Source: Vulcanimicrobiota bacterium
GTDB taxonomy: Bacteria; Vulcanimicrobiota; Vulcanimicrobiia; Vulcanimicrobiales; Vulcanimicrobiaceae
Assembly: GCA_003151115.1 (NCBI GenBank)
Contig: PLWS01000007.1
Location: 62,001 to 126,000, forward strand
Direction: 5' to 3'
DNA length: 64,000 bases
The notes beneath the pieces are model-generated. The model saw nothing but the letters and a program-made list of their open reading frames with translations. It searched no databases and was not told the DNA's origin. This document shows positions 48,027-57,490 of the stretch, one piece after another; the first letter of the stretch is position 1; every line of letters begins with the position of its first letter. The translations under genes and the position numbers were made by a program.

Positions 48027-48841
48027 ATGGGGGCGGCGCCGAAGCATTCGAGCATGAGAATCGTCGGGCTTATCGTCTGCCTCGCACTCTGCTCAACGGG
48101 ATTGGGACAGGGTCAGGGCAATGCCGCCGATCTCGCGCAGATAACAGCGCGCGGCAGAGCTTTATTCGCGTACGATGCTGCTGCGGCCGCGGCGACAGAT
48201 GCTGTAAAAGCTATTGCAGGCTCGGCAATGCCGCCCGGTCAGGGCTTGTATCTTGGCCATCCCGATCAAAACGGCGCCTGGATCTTTGACTTTGGCACGA
48301 TATCGCCCGAGCGCGCGGCTTTCACCGTGTATTATCGCGCCGCCGAAAATGCGCCGCACACTGCGAAATTCACCGTTACGAAGCTCGCGCCGGCGGAAGC
48401 CGGCACACCGTTCGATCTCGCGGCGGGGCGCGCCGCGATGGCGGGGCAAGACGATTTCGGAAGGTGACGCGGCCCTACAACTACGCGATCCTTCCGCTGC
48501 AAAACGGCGACATGTACGTCTACCTGTATCCCGCGCAAACCGATCCGAAGATTCACCCGCTGGGCGGCGACGAACGATACCTCGTTTCCGCAGACGGAAA
48601 GACGCTCTTGGAAAAACACCGCATGCACCAGCGCATCATTGAGATGCCCATGGACGCTGCGGCCGGCTCCACGACGCAGGCAGGCTTTCACAGCGATATT
48701 TTCAGCGGCACCCCAGAAGACTCCGACGTCTTTCACGTGCTGATCCGGCGGCCCTTAGTCGAAGAGTATGTCGTCGCGCAGGGAGAGCTTTACCAGATTC
48801 AAACCGACGGCACGATCGTGGATAAGGGGAAAGCCCCTTAA
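48027..48841 (+). pseudogene. secreted protein apparently split into two overlapping ORFs by a frameshift
   Basis: ORF ending ...AAGRAAMAGQDDFGR* at 48467 and ORF from GTG 48464 (TRPYNYAILPLQNGDMYVYLYPAQTDPKIHPLGGDERYLV...) read as one continuous domain. Confidence 0.5.
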
Positions 48842-48844
48842 CTT

Positions 48845-49426
48845 TCAGCTTGCGGAGAGCGCGTCGTAAACGGCGCGCGTGCGTTCCTTTAACTGGACGA
48901 AGTTTCCGTCGTTTTCGATAATGTAGGTTGCGCGGGAACGCGCGGTTTCGGGGTCGATCTGCGAAGCGATACGCGCGCGAATCTGCTCTTCGCTGAAGCG
49001 ATCGCGCATGGCAATGCGTGCGATGCGCTCGTTTTCCGGCGCGATGACCACTACCGAGGCATCGCACCGCTCGTCGTAGCCGGTTTCGAACAAGAGCGGA
49101 ACGACTTGCACGACGATCTGCCCCGGTTTGGCGTAACTCTCGGCAGCGTCGGCTAAACGGCGCACGTGCGGATGCACGATCGCATTGAGCCGCTCGCGCG
49201 CGCCCGGATCGTGAAAAACGATCTCGGCGAGCGCCGCGCGATCGAGCCCGCCCATGCGAACCACCGAAGGCCACATGCGCGCGATCTCGCGCAACGCGTC
49301 GCTGCCCGGAGCGACCGCTTCGCGCGCGAGTTTGTCCGTATCGATGATGTACGCGCCAAATGCTTCCATGCAGCGCGCGACCTCGCTCTTGCCGGATCCG
49401 ATTCCGCCGGTCAGGCCGACTCGGAC
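48845..49426 (-). CDS. coaE: Dephospho-CoA kinase
   Basis: Frame extends upstream of ATG 49369 to encode VRVGLTGGIGSGKSEVARCMEAFGAYIIDTDKLAREAV; P-loop upstream of listed ORF; expected start codon reads GTC. Confidence 0.85.
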   Translation of the reverse strand, partial: VRVGLTGGIGSGKSEVARCMEAFGAYIIDTDKLAREAVAPGSDALREIARMWPSVVRMGGLDRAALAEIVFHDPGARERLNAIVHPHVRRLADAAESYAKPGQIVVQVVPLLFETGYDERCDASVVVIAPENERIARIAMRDRFSEEQIRARIASQIDPETARSRATYIIENDGNFVQLKERTRAVYDALSAS

Positions 49427-50562
49427 GGTTCGCCCTCCGAAGATGTTTCCGCCGGCACTTCAGCTTGCGGTTCCGGCAGTTCCTCGACTTCGATCTTTTC
49501 GATCTCTTCGGGCGGAATGTCGGCGACGTGCTGAATCGACGCCGTGATGCGGCGCGTCGAGTGATTGATCGTCAGCAGCGTCACTTCGACTTCCTGGCCG
49601 GGGCTGAACTGCGCGCCCGGATCGAACTCGCCTTTGGGAACCATCGCGAGGACGCCGGGCACGATTTCCACCAGCAAGTAGTTAGGCGTGACCTTGACGA
49701 TTTGCGCGGTCAAACGATTGGTTTCGTAGAGTTTGTTCGCGTATTCGTCCCACGGATCGGGCAACGCGTGCTTGAGCGACAGGCTGACCTTCTTGGCGTC
49801 GGCATCGAATTTCATGATCTCGACGTTGACGACGTCGCCAATCTTGACGACTTCGGACGGATGTTTGATCCGCGCGTAGGACAGCTCGCTGTTGTGAATC
49901 AAGCCGTCGATGCCGCCGAGATCGACGAATGCGCCGAACTCCGCCAAACGCACGACGACGCCTTCGCGAATCTGACCAACCTCGAGCGTGCCGAGCAGTT
50001 CCTGTTTCTTGGCGTTGAGTTCTTCTTCCAGAACCAAACGCTGCGACAGCACAACGCGGTGGCGCTTATGATCGAGATCGATCACTTTGAGCCGCAGCTT
50101 TTTTCCGACGAGTTCTTCCAGGTTGCCGATCGGCTGGCGCCTGATCTGCGAAGCGGGAACGAAGCCGCGCATGCCCAGATCGACCAGAACGCCGCCCTTG
50201 ACGACCTGCGTAACGGTCGCCTCGATGACTTCGTCGTGTTCGTGGGCCGCGATGACTTTCTCCCATGTCTTGAGCGCGCGCGCGCGCCGCTCGGAGAGAA
50301 AGAGCGTGCCGTCGTTGTCGTCGATACGGTGGATCATCACTTCCAGCGTGTCGCCGACTTTTAATTCTTTGGGCTCTATCGCTAAGGAGAGTTCCCGAAA
50401 CGGCAGCGTGCCTTCGGATTTTCCGCCGATATCGACGAGCAGTTCGTCCTGGTACTTGGCGACGATTAGGCCGTTGAGGACTTGGCCTTCGTCGAGAACC
50501 TTCAGTGAGTCTTCGTAAAGTTGCTGCTCGAGTGCGAGTTGATCTTCTTCCTCTTCTTGCAC
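49411..50562 (-). CDS. rpsA: 30S ribosomal protein S1 (four S1 domains)
   Basis: S1 repeats: GQVLNGLIVAKYQDELLVDIGGKSEG, ATVTQVVKGGVLVDLGMRGFVPASQ, IREGVVVRLAEFGAFVDLGGIDGLIH; start uncertain (GTG 50562 is a candidate). Confidence 0.92.
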   Translation of the reverse strand: MQEEEEDQLALEQQLYEDSLKVLDEGQVLNGLIVAKYQDELLVDIGGKSEGTLPFRELSLAIEPKELKVGDTLEVMIHRIDDNDGTLFLSERRARALKTWEKVIAAHEHDEVIEATVTQVVKGGVLVDLGMRGFVPASQIRRQPIGNLEELVGKKLRLKVIDLDHKRHRVVLSQRLVLEEELNAKKQELLGTLEVGQIREGVVVRLAEFGAFVDLGGIDGLIHNSELSYARIKHPSEVVKIGDVVNVEIMKFDADAKKVSLSLKHALPDPWDEYANKLYETNRLTAQIVKVTPNYLLVEIVPGVLAMVPKGEFDPGAQFSPGQEVEVTLLTINHSTRRITASIQHVADIPPEEIEKIEVEELPEPQAEVPAETSSEGEPSESA

Positions 50563-50618
50563 GGGAGCGGTTGGCGTTGTAGAGATTTTAGCTGTCCATC
50601 CTTTATATATATTTGTCC

Positions 50619-51431
50619 TTATCTTTGACAGGTGCGGCACCACCAGGTGCCGCGCTGAGCCAATACGGTTCGAACGATCGCGCGGCCGCAACGTTCGCAT
50701 CCGGAGCCGGCCCGGCCGTATACCGAAAGCGCGTTTTGAAAGCCGCCCTGCAGGCCCCGCACATCGACGTAATCATCGACGCTCGTGCCGCGCATTGCGA
50801 TCGAACGCTGCAAAACCTCGACGAGGGCGTCATGCAGCCGGCGTATGGCCGGCTTTGTCAACGCTTTCGCGGGAGTGCCAGGACGGATCCGGGCTCCCCA
50901 CAGCGCCTCGCAAGCATAGATGTTTCCAACCCCTGCGATACGCCGCTGATCCAGCAACAACGCCTTGATAGGCGTCGTCCGCCCCGAAAGCATACCGATA
51001 AAGCGCTCAGGAGTAAAGTCCCCCGACAAAGGCTCCACGCCAAGGTGAGCGTCCCACAGCTCGCCGCGCTCGACCAGGCGCATGCGACCGAATTGCCGCG
51101 AGTCGGCAAACGCCAGGCGGCTTCCGTCGGTGAAATGGAGCGAAACGTGCTCATAAGGAATCGCGGCTTGGCCGCGGCCCAGGACGATGAGGCGTCCCGT
51201 CATCCGCAAGCTGACGATCAAGCACCGCCCCGAGCCGAGTTCGATTATCGTAAATTTTCCGCGCCGGCTGACCGAAACGATCCGCTCGCCGCGGACCGCG
51301 CGTTTGAAATTCACGCGACGCGGCGCAACCGCCATCTTCGGAAGCGCGACGGCGGCCTTTTCGATCGTCTTTCCTACGATCGTGCCGGCCAGGCCGCGCA
51401 CGATGGTCTCGACCTCGGGGAGCTCGGGCAT
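50619..51431 (-). CDS. mutM: Formamidopyrimidine-DNA glycosylase
   Basis: 270 aa; MPELPEVETIVRGL...; C-terminal CERCGRAIVRTVLAQRGTWWCRTCQR zinc finger. Confidence 0.97.
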   Translation of the reverse strand: MPELPEVETIVRGLAGTIVGKTIEKAAVALPKMAVAPRRVNFKRAVRGERIVSVSRRGKFTIIELGSGRCLIVSLRMTGRLIVLGRGQAAIPYEHVSLHFTDGSRLAFADSRQFGRMRLVERGELWDAHLGVEPLSGDFTPERFIGMLSGRTTPIKALLLDQRRIAGVGNIYACEALWGARIRPGTPAKALTKPAIRRLHDALVEVLQRSIAMRGTSVDDYVDVRGLQGGFQNALSVYGRAGSGCERCGRAIVRTVLAQRGTWWCRTCQR

Positions 51432-51878
51432 TTAGGGGAGGTGCGGAATCGTCACGCCGCCGCTCAACCCGTCGCGTGCCGCCTCTCCCGCCGGGAGTTC
51501 CAGGACGTACTTCGCAACGCCGTCGCGGCGCGGGATACGATCGTCGGACGTATCGGTCGCAACGACGGGAACGTTCGAAAAAACGGTTCGCACGATACCG
51601 TTTCGGCCCATAAAAACCATATCCAGCGGAATCAGCGTGTCCTTCATCCAGAATTCGATCGGCGCGTCCGCATCAAACACAAAAAGCATTCCGGTATGCG
51701 GCGCGAGTTTGCGCACGCCCATCAAGCCGCGTTCGCGCTGCGGTTCCGTAGCGGCGACCTGTACGCGAAGCTGCGCCGCGGGCGCGCGCAGTGAGATGAC
51801 GCGCAAGTTCTGCGGCGTCGGAACCGGCTGCGGCGAACCTTGTGCCAGCGCCAACGTCAGCGCGAGGGCTTCAAACAT
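51432..51878 (-). CDS. DUF192 family protein
   Basis: ERGLMGVRKLAPHTGMLFVFDADAPIEFWMKDTLIPLDMVFM motif. Confidence 0.9.
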   Translation of the reverse strand: MFEALALTLALAQGSPQPVPTPQNLRVISLRAPAAQLRVQVAATEPQRERGLMGVRKLAPHTGMLFVFDADAPIEFWMKDTLIPLDMVFMGRNGIVRTVFSNVPVVATDTSDDRIPRRDGVAKYVLELPAGEAARDGLSGGVTIPHLP

Positions 51879-54483
51879 CTGCGGTCTCCTCGACGTCGTA
51901 CCAGTTTTGCCCGACCTTGACCGTAACGTCCAGCGGAACGCTCAACTCCATGACGTTTTTCATTTCTTTGCGCACGATCGCTGCCACCTCAGAAAGTTCG
52001 GCGCGCGGAACCTCAAAAATGAGCTCGTCGTGGATCTGCAGCAGCATGCGCGCCGTCAGCCCTTGGGCCGCCAGCCGGGCATCCGCGCGCACCATCGCGA
52101 GCTTCATCAGGTCCGCCGCGCTGCCTTGTAACGGCGCATTGGTGGCTTCGCGTTCCGCCGCGGAGCGGAGCATGTAGTTGCTCGACTTCAGCGCCGGCAT
52201 GTAGCGGCGCCGCCCGAGGATCGTCGTGACAAACCCTTGCTCGCGTCCCTGAGCGATGACGCCGTCGATGTAAGCGCGGACGCTTGGAAAGCGGGCGAAG
52301 TACGCCGTCGTAATTTCGCGCGCTTCCGCGCGCCCGATTTCCAAGCGCTGCGCCAGGCCGAAATCCGACATGCCGTAGAGCAGTCCGAAGTTCACGGACT
52401 TTGCCATGCGGCGCTGATTGGGATCGACGCTGCTTCCGGCGGGCACGGCAAAAAGCTGGCGCGCCGTAAAATCGTGAATGTCTTGTCCTTCGTGGAATGC
52501 CCGGCGCATCGCCTCGTCGCCGGAAAGATGCGCCATCAAGCGCAGTTCGATCTGGTTGTAGTCCGCCGCCAGCAGGACGCTATCTTTGCCCAGCGCCACG
52601 AACGCACGGCGGATCCGCCGTCCGAGCTCGCCGCGCACGGGAATGTTCTGCAGGTTGGGATTGGTCGAACTCAAGCGCCCGGTGGCCGTGCTGGTCTGGT
52701 TGAAAATCGTGCGCAAGCGTCCGTCGCGCGGATCGATGAGGGCCGGAATCACGTCGACGTAGGTGTTCTTCAGTTTCGTGACTTCGCGGTATTCGAGCAC
52801 GCGCGCGCAGATCGGATAGTCGCGCGCCAGCCCCGCTAAAATCTCCACGCCCGTCGCCCACCCGGTTTTGGTTTTCTTCCCCGACGGGAGGCACAATTTT
52901 TCGAACAGGATGTTTCCGAGCTGCTGAGGCGAGCCGATATTGAATTCGTCGCCGGCCAAATCGTAAATTTCGCGCTGCAGGCGCGCGACGGCTTCGTCGA
53001 TTTCCTTCGCAAGTCGCATCAACTCCGCGGGATCGATGGCGACGCCCGTCCATTCGAGTTTCGCCAAAACCGGCGCGAGCGGAACCTCGACGTCTTCATA
53101 CAGGCGCAGCTGATCGCGCGACTGCAATTCGGAGCGCACCTTTTCGACCAGCCGCATCGCGGCGTCGGCCTGCGCGGCGACGTCTTCGCCGGGGCTGAGC
53201 GCAAGAAACTCCTGCGCGGCGTCTTCGACCAGCGCAAACGTTCGCGACGGATTGAGCAAGTGCGCGCCGATCATCATGTCGTCGGCGAAAGGCGGTGCGG
53301 TGAAGCCGCGATCGTGCAGCACGTGGAGAACCGCTTTGACGTCGTGCGCCGCCAGCTGCGGAGCGGCGAGCAGCACTTTTTCGAATGCGGCGCGCACCGG
53401 CTCGTGCGCGAGCGATCCCGCCAAGAAACCCAGCCCGCTTCCCTTTCCGCTCGAGATGCCGATCTCGCCGTCCGGTTTCACCGCAAACGCCAGCCGTTCC
53501 GCAGAAGCGAGCGCTTCGAGTTCGCGCGCGAGCTGGGCATATTCCGGCGGATCGGTCGCTGCGATATAGGAACGGTAGTTGCCGGTGACGCGCTCTTGCG
53601 CGTGCAGCAGCGGCAGTTCCGACGGCACGTTGAGCCGGCCCAGCAGTGTTTTGAATTCGAGTTCGCTGTAGAGCCGGTAGAGTTCGTCGTTGCCGGCCGG
53701 CGTGTACTGTGATTCGTTCCAGTCGATGGCCAAGTCCAAATGATCGTCGGCCACCGACACGTCGCGACAGACCAATGCCTGCTTACCGTATTCTTCCACG
53801 AGTTTTTGCAACTTCGGCGATCCCGCCAACGACGGATTGGCAACGAGCGCGTCGAGCGAGCCAGCGGCCTTGATCAATTTGATCGCCGTCTTTTCGCCGA
53901 CGCCCGGAATGCCGGGAAGATTGTCGGACGGATCGCCTTTGAGCCCGCGGTAGTCCGGCAACTGCTTGGGATCCAAATCGAACCGTTCGCGCACCGCCGC
54001 AACGTCGTAGCGCGCGAGTTCGGTGATGCCGCGCCGCGTCATCAACACCGTCGTCGCTTCGTTCACGAGCTGCAGCAGATCGAGATCTCCCGTGACCACA
54101 ACCGCGCGCTCGCCGGCCTCTTTGGCCTGCCGCGCGAGGGTCGCGATCACGTCGTCGGCTTCTTCGCCCTCGATCTCCAGAACCGGAATGCGATTGGCCT
54201 GCAGAATCTGGCGCACGAGCGCGAACTGCGGACGCAGGTCGTCCGGCATTTGGTCGCGCTGAGCTTTGTATTGTTGATAGAGCGCAACGCGGTGCGCGGG
54301 AAGCCCTTTGTCGAAGGCGGCGATCACGTGCGTCGGTTTTTCGTCGGCGATGATCTTGTTGAGCATCATCGTAAATCCGTACGCCGCGTTGATCGGCACG
54401 CCGCGCGTCGTCGTCAGCGGGGGCAGCGCGAAGAATGCCCGGTAAACGAGCCCGTACGTGTCGAGCAGCATCAGGCTGGCCAC
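51871..54483 (-). CDS. polA: DNA polymerase I
   Basis: 870 aa; 5'-3' exonuclease N-terminus; pol A motifs (DYNQIELRLMAHLSGDEAMRRAF, RRMAKSVNFGLLYGMSDFGLAQRL, QIHDELIFEVP). Confidence 0.98.
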   Translation of the reverse strand: MASLMLLDTYGLVYRAFFALPPLTTTRGVPINAAYGFTMMLNKIIADEKPTHVIAAFDKGLPAHRVALYQQYKAQRDQMPDDLRPQFALVRQILQANRIPVLEIEGEEADDVIATLARQAKEAGERAVVVTGDLDLLQLVNEATTVLMTRRGITELARYDVAAVRERFDLDPKQLPDYRGLKGDPSDNLPGIPGVGEKTAIKLIKAAGSLDALVANPSLAGSPKLQKLVEEYGKQALVCRDVSVADDHLDLAIDWNESQYTPAGNDELYRLYSELEFKTLLGRLNVPSELPLLHAQERVTGNYRSYIAATDPPEYAQLARELEALASAERLAFAVKPDGEIGISSGKGSGLGFLAGSLAHEPVRAAFEKVLLAAPQLAAHDVKAVLHVLHDRGFTAPPFADDMMIGAHLLNPSRTFALVEDAAQEFLALSPGEDVAAQADAAMRLVEKVRSELQSRDQLRLYEDVEVPLAPVLAKLEWTGVAIDPAELMRLAKEIDEAVARLQREIYDLAGDEFNIGSPQQLGNILFEKLCLPSGKKTKTGWATGVEILAGLARDYPICARVLEYREVTKLKNTYVDVIPALIDPRDGRLRTIFNQTSTATGRLSSTNPNLQNIPVRGELGRRIRRAFVALGKDSVLLAADYNQIELRLMAHLSGDEAMRRAFHEGQDIHDFTARQLFAVPAGSSVDPNQRRMAKSVNFGLLYGMSDFGLAQRLEIGRAEAREITTAYFARFPSVRAYIDGVIAQGREQGFVTTILGRRRYMPALKSSNYMLRSAAEREATNAPLQGSAADLMKLAMVRADARLAAQGLTARMLLQIHDELIFEVPRAELSEVAAIVRKEMKNVMELSVPLDVTVKVGQNWYDVEETADV

Positions 54484-54614
54484 TAGCGGCGGCCCGAATG
54501 CGAACGATCGAACCGGGCCCTTACGTTAGAACCACTATGACGTCTAGACATGAGCGCTCGGCCTTCGACGGTGCCCGCATGAGGCGCCTGCGCTCCGGCG
54601 GCGAAGAGCGTGCG

Positions 54615-55172
54615 ATGCGTTCCAGACTGTATTGCATAGCCGCGCTCGCGGCCGCTCTCTTGGCTTTTCCCTTAACGGCCTGGGGCGCATCGACGCCGGC
54701 CCCGATGCCGTCGCCGAAGCTGCCGTCAAAGGCGCTGCACGTCGATCTGCAGGTCGAAGTGAACAAGCTCGGTCAAGTGGTGCGCGTCCTGCACGGAAAT
54801 CTTTCGGGCGATGGGCCGTTCGACACGATGGTGATGGGCAACGCGCTGCAGATGTGGATTCGCGATCAGCGCGGCAAGACGGTCACGGCGATCGTCGGGC
54901 TGTACAAAGTCCACTACGATTACAATCCCAGCACGCACGCCGTGAAGCGGACGTTCGCTCTTATCAAGCGCGGCGGCAGCTGGGCCAACGAACCGGGCGC
55001 CGCCACCAAGATCATGTCCGACGCCAAGAAACAAGCGGAAGCCGCGGCAGCCGCGCTTGCGAAGCTGAAGGCGGATCAGCAAAAGAAGGCCGCAGAAAAC
55101 CCGAATCTTCCGGATATTAACGCCGCTCTCAAGAGGTCGCGGGCGACGGCCTCACCGTCACCGCGTCCATAG
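54615..55172 (+). CDS. secreted protein, hypothetical
   Basis: 185 aa from ATG 54615, signal peptide MRSRLYCIAALAAALLAFPLTAWGAS. Confidence 0.6.
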   Translation: MRSRLYCIAALAAALLAFPLTAWGASTPAPMPSPKLPSKALHVDLQVEVNKLGQVVRVLHGNLSGDGPFDTMVMGNALQMWIRDQRGKTVTAIVGLYKVHYDYNPSTHAVKRTFALIKRGGSWANEPGAATKIMSDAKKQAEAAAAALAKLKADQQKKAAENPNLPDINAALKRSRATASPSPRP

Positions 55173-55179
55173 CCGCTAA

Positions 55180-56022
55180 GTGCGGTACGTAAGCTACGAG
55201 CACGAAGGCCGTATCCGTCCGGGTTACCTCGACGGCGACCGCGTCGGTTCGATCGATTGTAGCACGCTGCTCGAGTACATCGCGCTCTCGCCGGCCGAAC
55301 GCGAACGGAAGCGGCTTCGAGAGTTCGTTCCGCTTTCAAGAGTAACGCTGGCCGCGCCGGTTCGCCCAAATAAGAACGTCTTTTGCGTCGGGCGGAATTA
55401 TCTTGATCACGCGCTAGAGGTCTCACAGCAAACGGGGCGCGAGCTCAAATTGCCCGACGTTCCGACGTTTTTCACCAAAGCTCCGACGGCAATCGCGGCG
55501 CCCGGACAAACACTCGAGTTCTCGTCGAAAGTCTCGAACGAATACGATTGGGAAGCGGAGCTGGCCATCGTGATCGGATCGCGCGTAAAAGACGTAAGCG
55601 AAGCGAATGCGCTCGCCGCCGTTTTTGGTTATACGTGCTTCAACGATCTCACGGCGCGCGATCTGCAACGCGCGCACGGACAGTGGTTTAAAGGAAAAAG
55701 TTTGGATTCGGCCGCGCCGATGGGGCCGTGGATCGTTTCTCGCGACGAAATCGGCGACGCCCAAGATCTTACGGTCGCGCTGCGGGTCAACGGCATTGAA
55801 AAACAACGCAGCACGACGGCGCGCATGATCTTTTCGCTCCCCGTGCTCATCGCCTCGCTCAGCAAGGGCATGACGCTGGAACCTGGAGACGTTATTGCCA
55901 CGGGTACGCCGGAGGGAGTCGGCTTTGCGCGCACGCCTCCGGAGTTTCTTCGCGACGGCGACGACGTCGAAGTCGAGATCGAAAAGATCGGCGTCTTGCG
56001 CAACCGCATTCGCATCGTCTAG
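55180..56022 (+). CDS. Fumarylacetoacetate hydrolase family protein
   Basis: 280 aa, GTG start; VFCVGRNYLDHALE...PTFFTKAPTAIAAPGQTLEF...GYTCFNDLTARDLQRAHGQWFKGKSLDSAAPMGPWIV. Confidence 0.93.
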   Translation: MRYVSYEHEGRIRPGYLDGDRVGSIDCSTLLEYIALSPAERERKRLREFVPLSRVTLAAPVRPNKNVFCVGRNYLDHALEVSQQTGRELKLPDVPTFFTKAPTAIAAPGQTLEFSSKVSNEYDWEAELAIVIGSRVKDVSEANALAAVFGYTCFNDLTARDLQRAHGQWFKGKSLDSAAPMGPWIVSRDEIGDAQDLTVALRVNGIEKQRSTTARMIFSLPVLIASLSKGMTLEPGDVIATGTPEGVGFARTPPEFLRDGDDVEVEIEKIGVLRNRIRIV

Positions 56023-56063
56023 AGCGAAGGGTTGTCGTCCCTGGGATGGAAACGGACGGCCCG

Positions 56064-57170
56064 ATGAAGATCGCCGTGCTGCGAGAATCCGCGCCCAACG
56101 AAACGCGGGTCGCGCTGGTTCCGGAAACCGTTGCGAAGCTCGTGAAGAACGGCATGACCGTGCAGATCGAACGCGGCGCCGGCGAGCGGGCCGCCTTCCC
56201 GGATGACCTCTACATCAAGGCCGGTGCGACCGCCGCCGACCGCGCGCAAGTCTTGGACGGCGCGGATCTCGTGCTGTGCGTCGGCAGACCCGACGACTCC
56301 GTGCTAACGGCCATGCCCAAAAAAGCCGTGCTGCTCGGTTTGCTCGCGCCGCTCGGCGATCCGGATTACGTCCGGCGCTTAGCCGCTGCCGGCATCACGG
56401 CGCTTTCGATGGACGCCATTCCGCGCATTACACGCGCGCAAGCGATGGATGCGCTCAGCTCGCAAAGCAACATCGCCGGCTACAAAGCCGTGTTGCTCGC
56501 AGCATCGGAACTTCCGAAGTTTTTTCCGATGTTGACCACCGCCGCCGGAACGATCCGTCCGGCGAAAGTTTTGATCCTCGGCGCGGGCGTCGCCGGACTG
56601 CAAGCGATTGCGACCGCTCGGCGGCTGGGAGCGGTTGTCAGCGCGTACGACACGCGCGCCGTCGTCAAAGAGCAAGTGCAAAGTTTGGGTGCGACCTTTC
56701 TGGAATTCGATTTGGGCGCCGATGCGGAAGGCGCGGGTGGTTATGCCAAGGAGCTGACGCCAGAACAGATTGGTCGCCAGCGGCAATTCATGGTCGACCA
56801 CATCGGCGCGTCCGACGTGGTGATCACGACCGCGCTGGTTCCGGGGCGGCGCGCGCCGGTGCTCATTACCGAAGAAGCCGTCGCAGCGATGGGTCCGGGT
56901 TCGGTGATCGTCGATCTCGCGGCGGAAGCCGGCGGCAACTGCGCACTCACGGTGAGCGGTAAAACGGTCATCACGCCCAACGGCGTGCACATCATCGGTC
57001 AGCCGAATCTTGCCGCAACGATGCCGTACCACGCCTCGCAACTCTATTCGCGTAACGTGCAAGCCTTGCTCGAGTCATTGCTCAAAGACGGCGTACTGAA
57101 CCTCGATCCGGCCGATGAGATCGCGCGCGGAACGACGATCGTGCGCGCCGGCGAGATGGTCGCAACGTGA
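56064..57170 (+). CDS. pntA: NAD(P) transhydrogenase subunit alpha (part 1)
   Basis: MKIAVLRESAPNETRVALVPETVAKLVKNGMTVQIERGAGERAAFPDD...ILGAGVAGLQAIATARRLGAVVSAYDTR. Confidence 0.95.
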   Translation: MKIAVLRESAPNETRVALVPETVAKLVKNGMTVQIERGAGERAAFPDDLYIKAGATAADRAQVLDGADLVLCVGRPDDSVLTAMPKKAVLLGLLAPLGDPDYVRRLAAAGITALSMDAIPRITRAQAMDALSSQSNIAGYKAVLLAASELPKFFPMLTTAAGTIRPAKVLILGAGVAGLQAIATARRLGAVVSAYDTRAVVKEQVQSLGATFLEFDLGADAEGAGGYAKELTPEQIGRQRQFMVDHIGASDVVITTALVPGRRAPVLITEEAVAAMGPGSVIVDLAAEAGGNCALTVSGKTVITPNGVHIIGQPNLAATMPYHASQLYSRNVQALLESLLKDGVLNLDPADEIARGTTIVRAGEMVAT

Positions 57171-57490
57171 GCGAACTCTCCATATTCTTCGGGCTGCTGA
57201 CCGTTTTCGTGCTTGCGATCTTCGTCGGCTTCGAAGTGATCTCGAAAGTTCCCACGACGCTGCATACGCCGCTGATGTCGGCCACCAACGCGATCCACGG
57301 CATCGTGCTGGTCGGCGCAATCATCGTTACCGTAAAACTGCTCGACCCGGCGCACGCGCTCGCAACGCCGCTGCTGACCGCGATCACGATCGTGGCCGTA
57401 GCGCTCGGAACGATCAATGTCGTCGGCGGCTTTGCCGTGACCGAGCGCATGCTGCAGATGTTCAAGAAACGCGAGCCTTCCAAGAAGTGA
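57167..57490 (+). CDS. pntAB: NAD(P) transhydrogenase subunit alpha (part 2, TM)
   Basis: 107 aa; FVGFEVISKVPTTLHTPLMSATNAIHGIVLVGA. Confidence 0.93.
   Translation: MSELSIFFGLLTVFVLAIFVGFEVISKVPTTLHTPLMSATNAIHGIVLVGAIIVTVKLLDPAHALATPLLTAITIVAVALGTINVVGGFAVTERMLQMFKKREPSKK

Noticed and set aside
49360-50364. 334-aa plus-strand ORF opposite rpsA
   Set aside because: Antisense artefact of rpsA.
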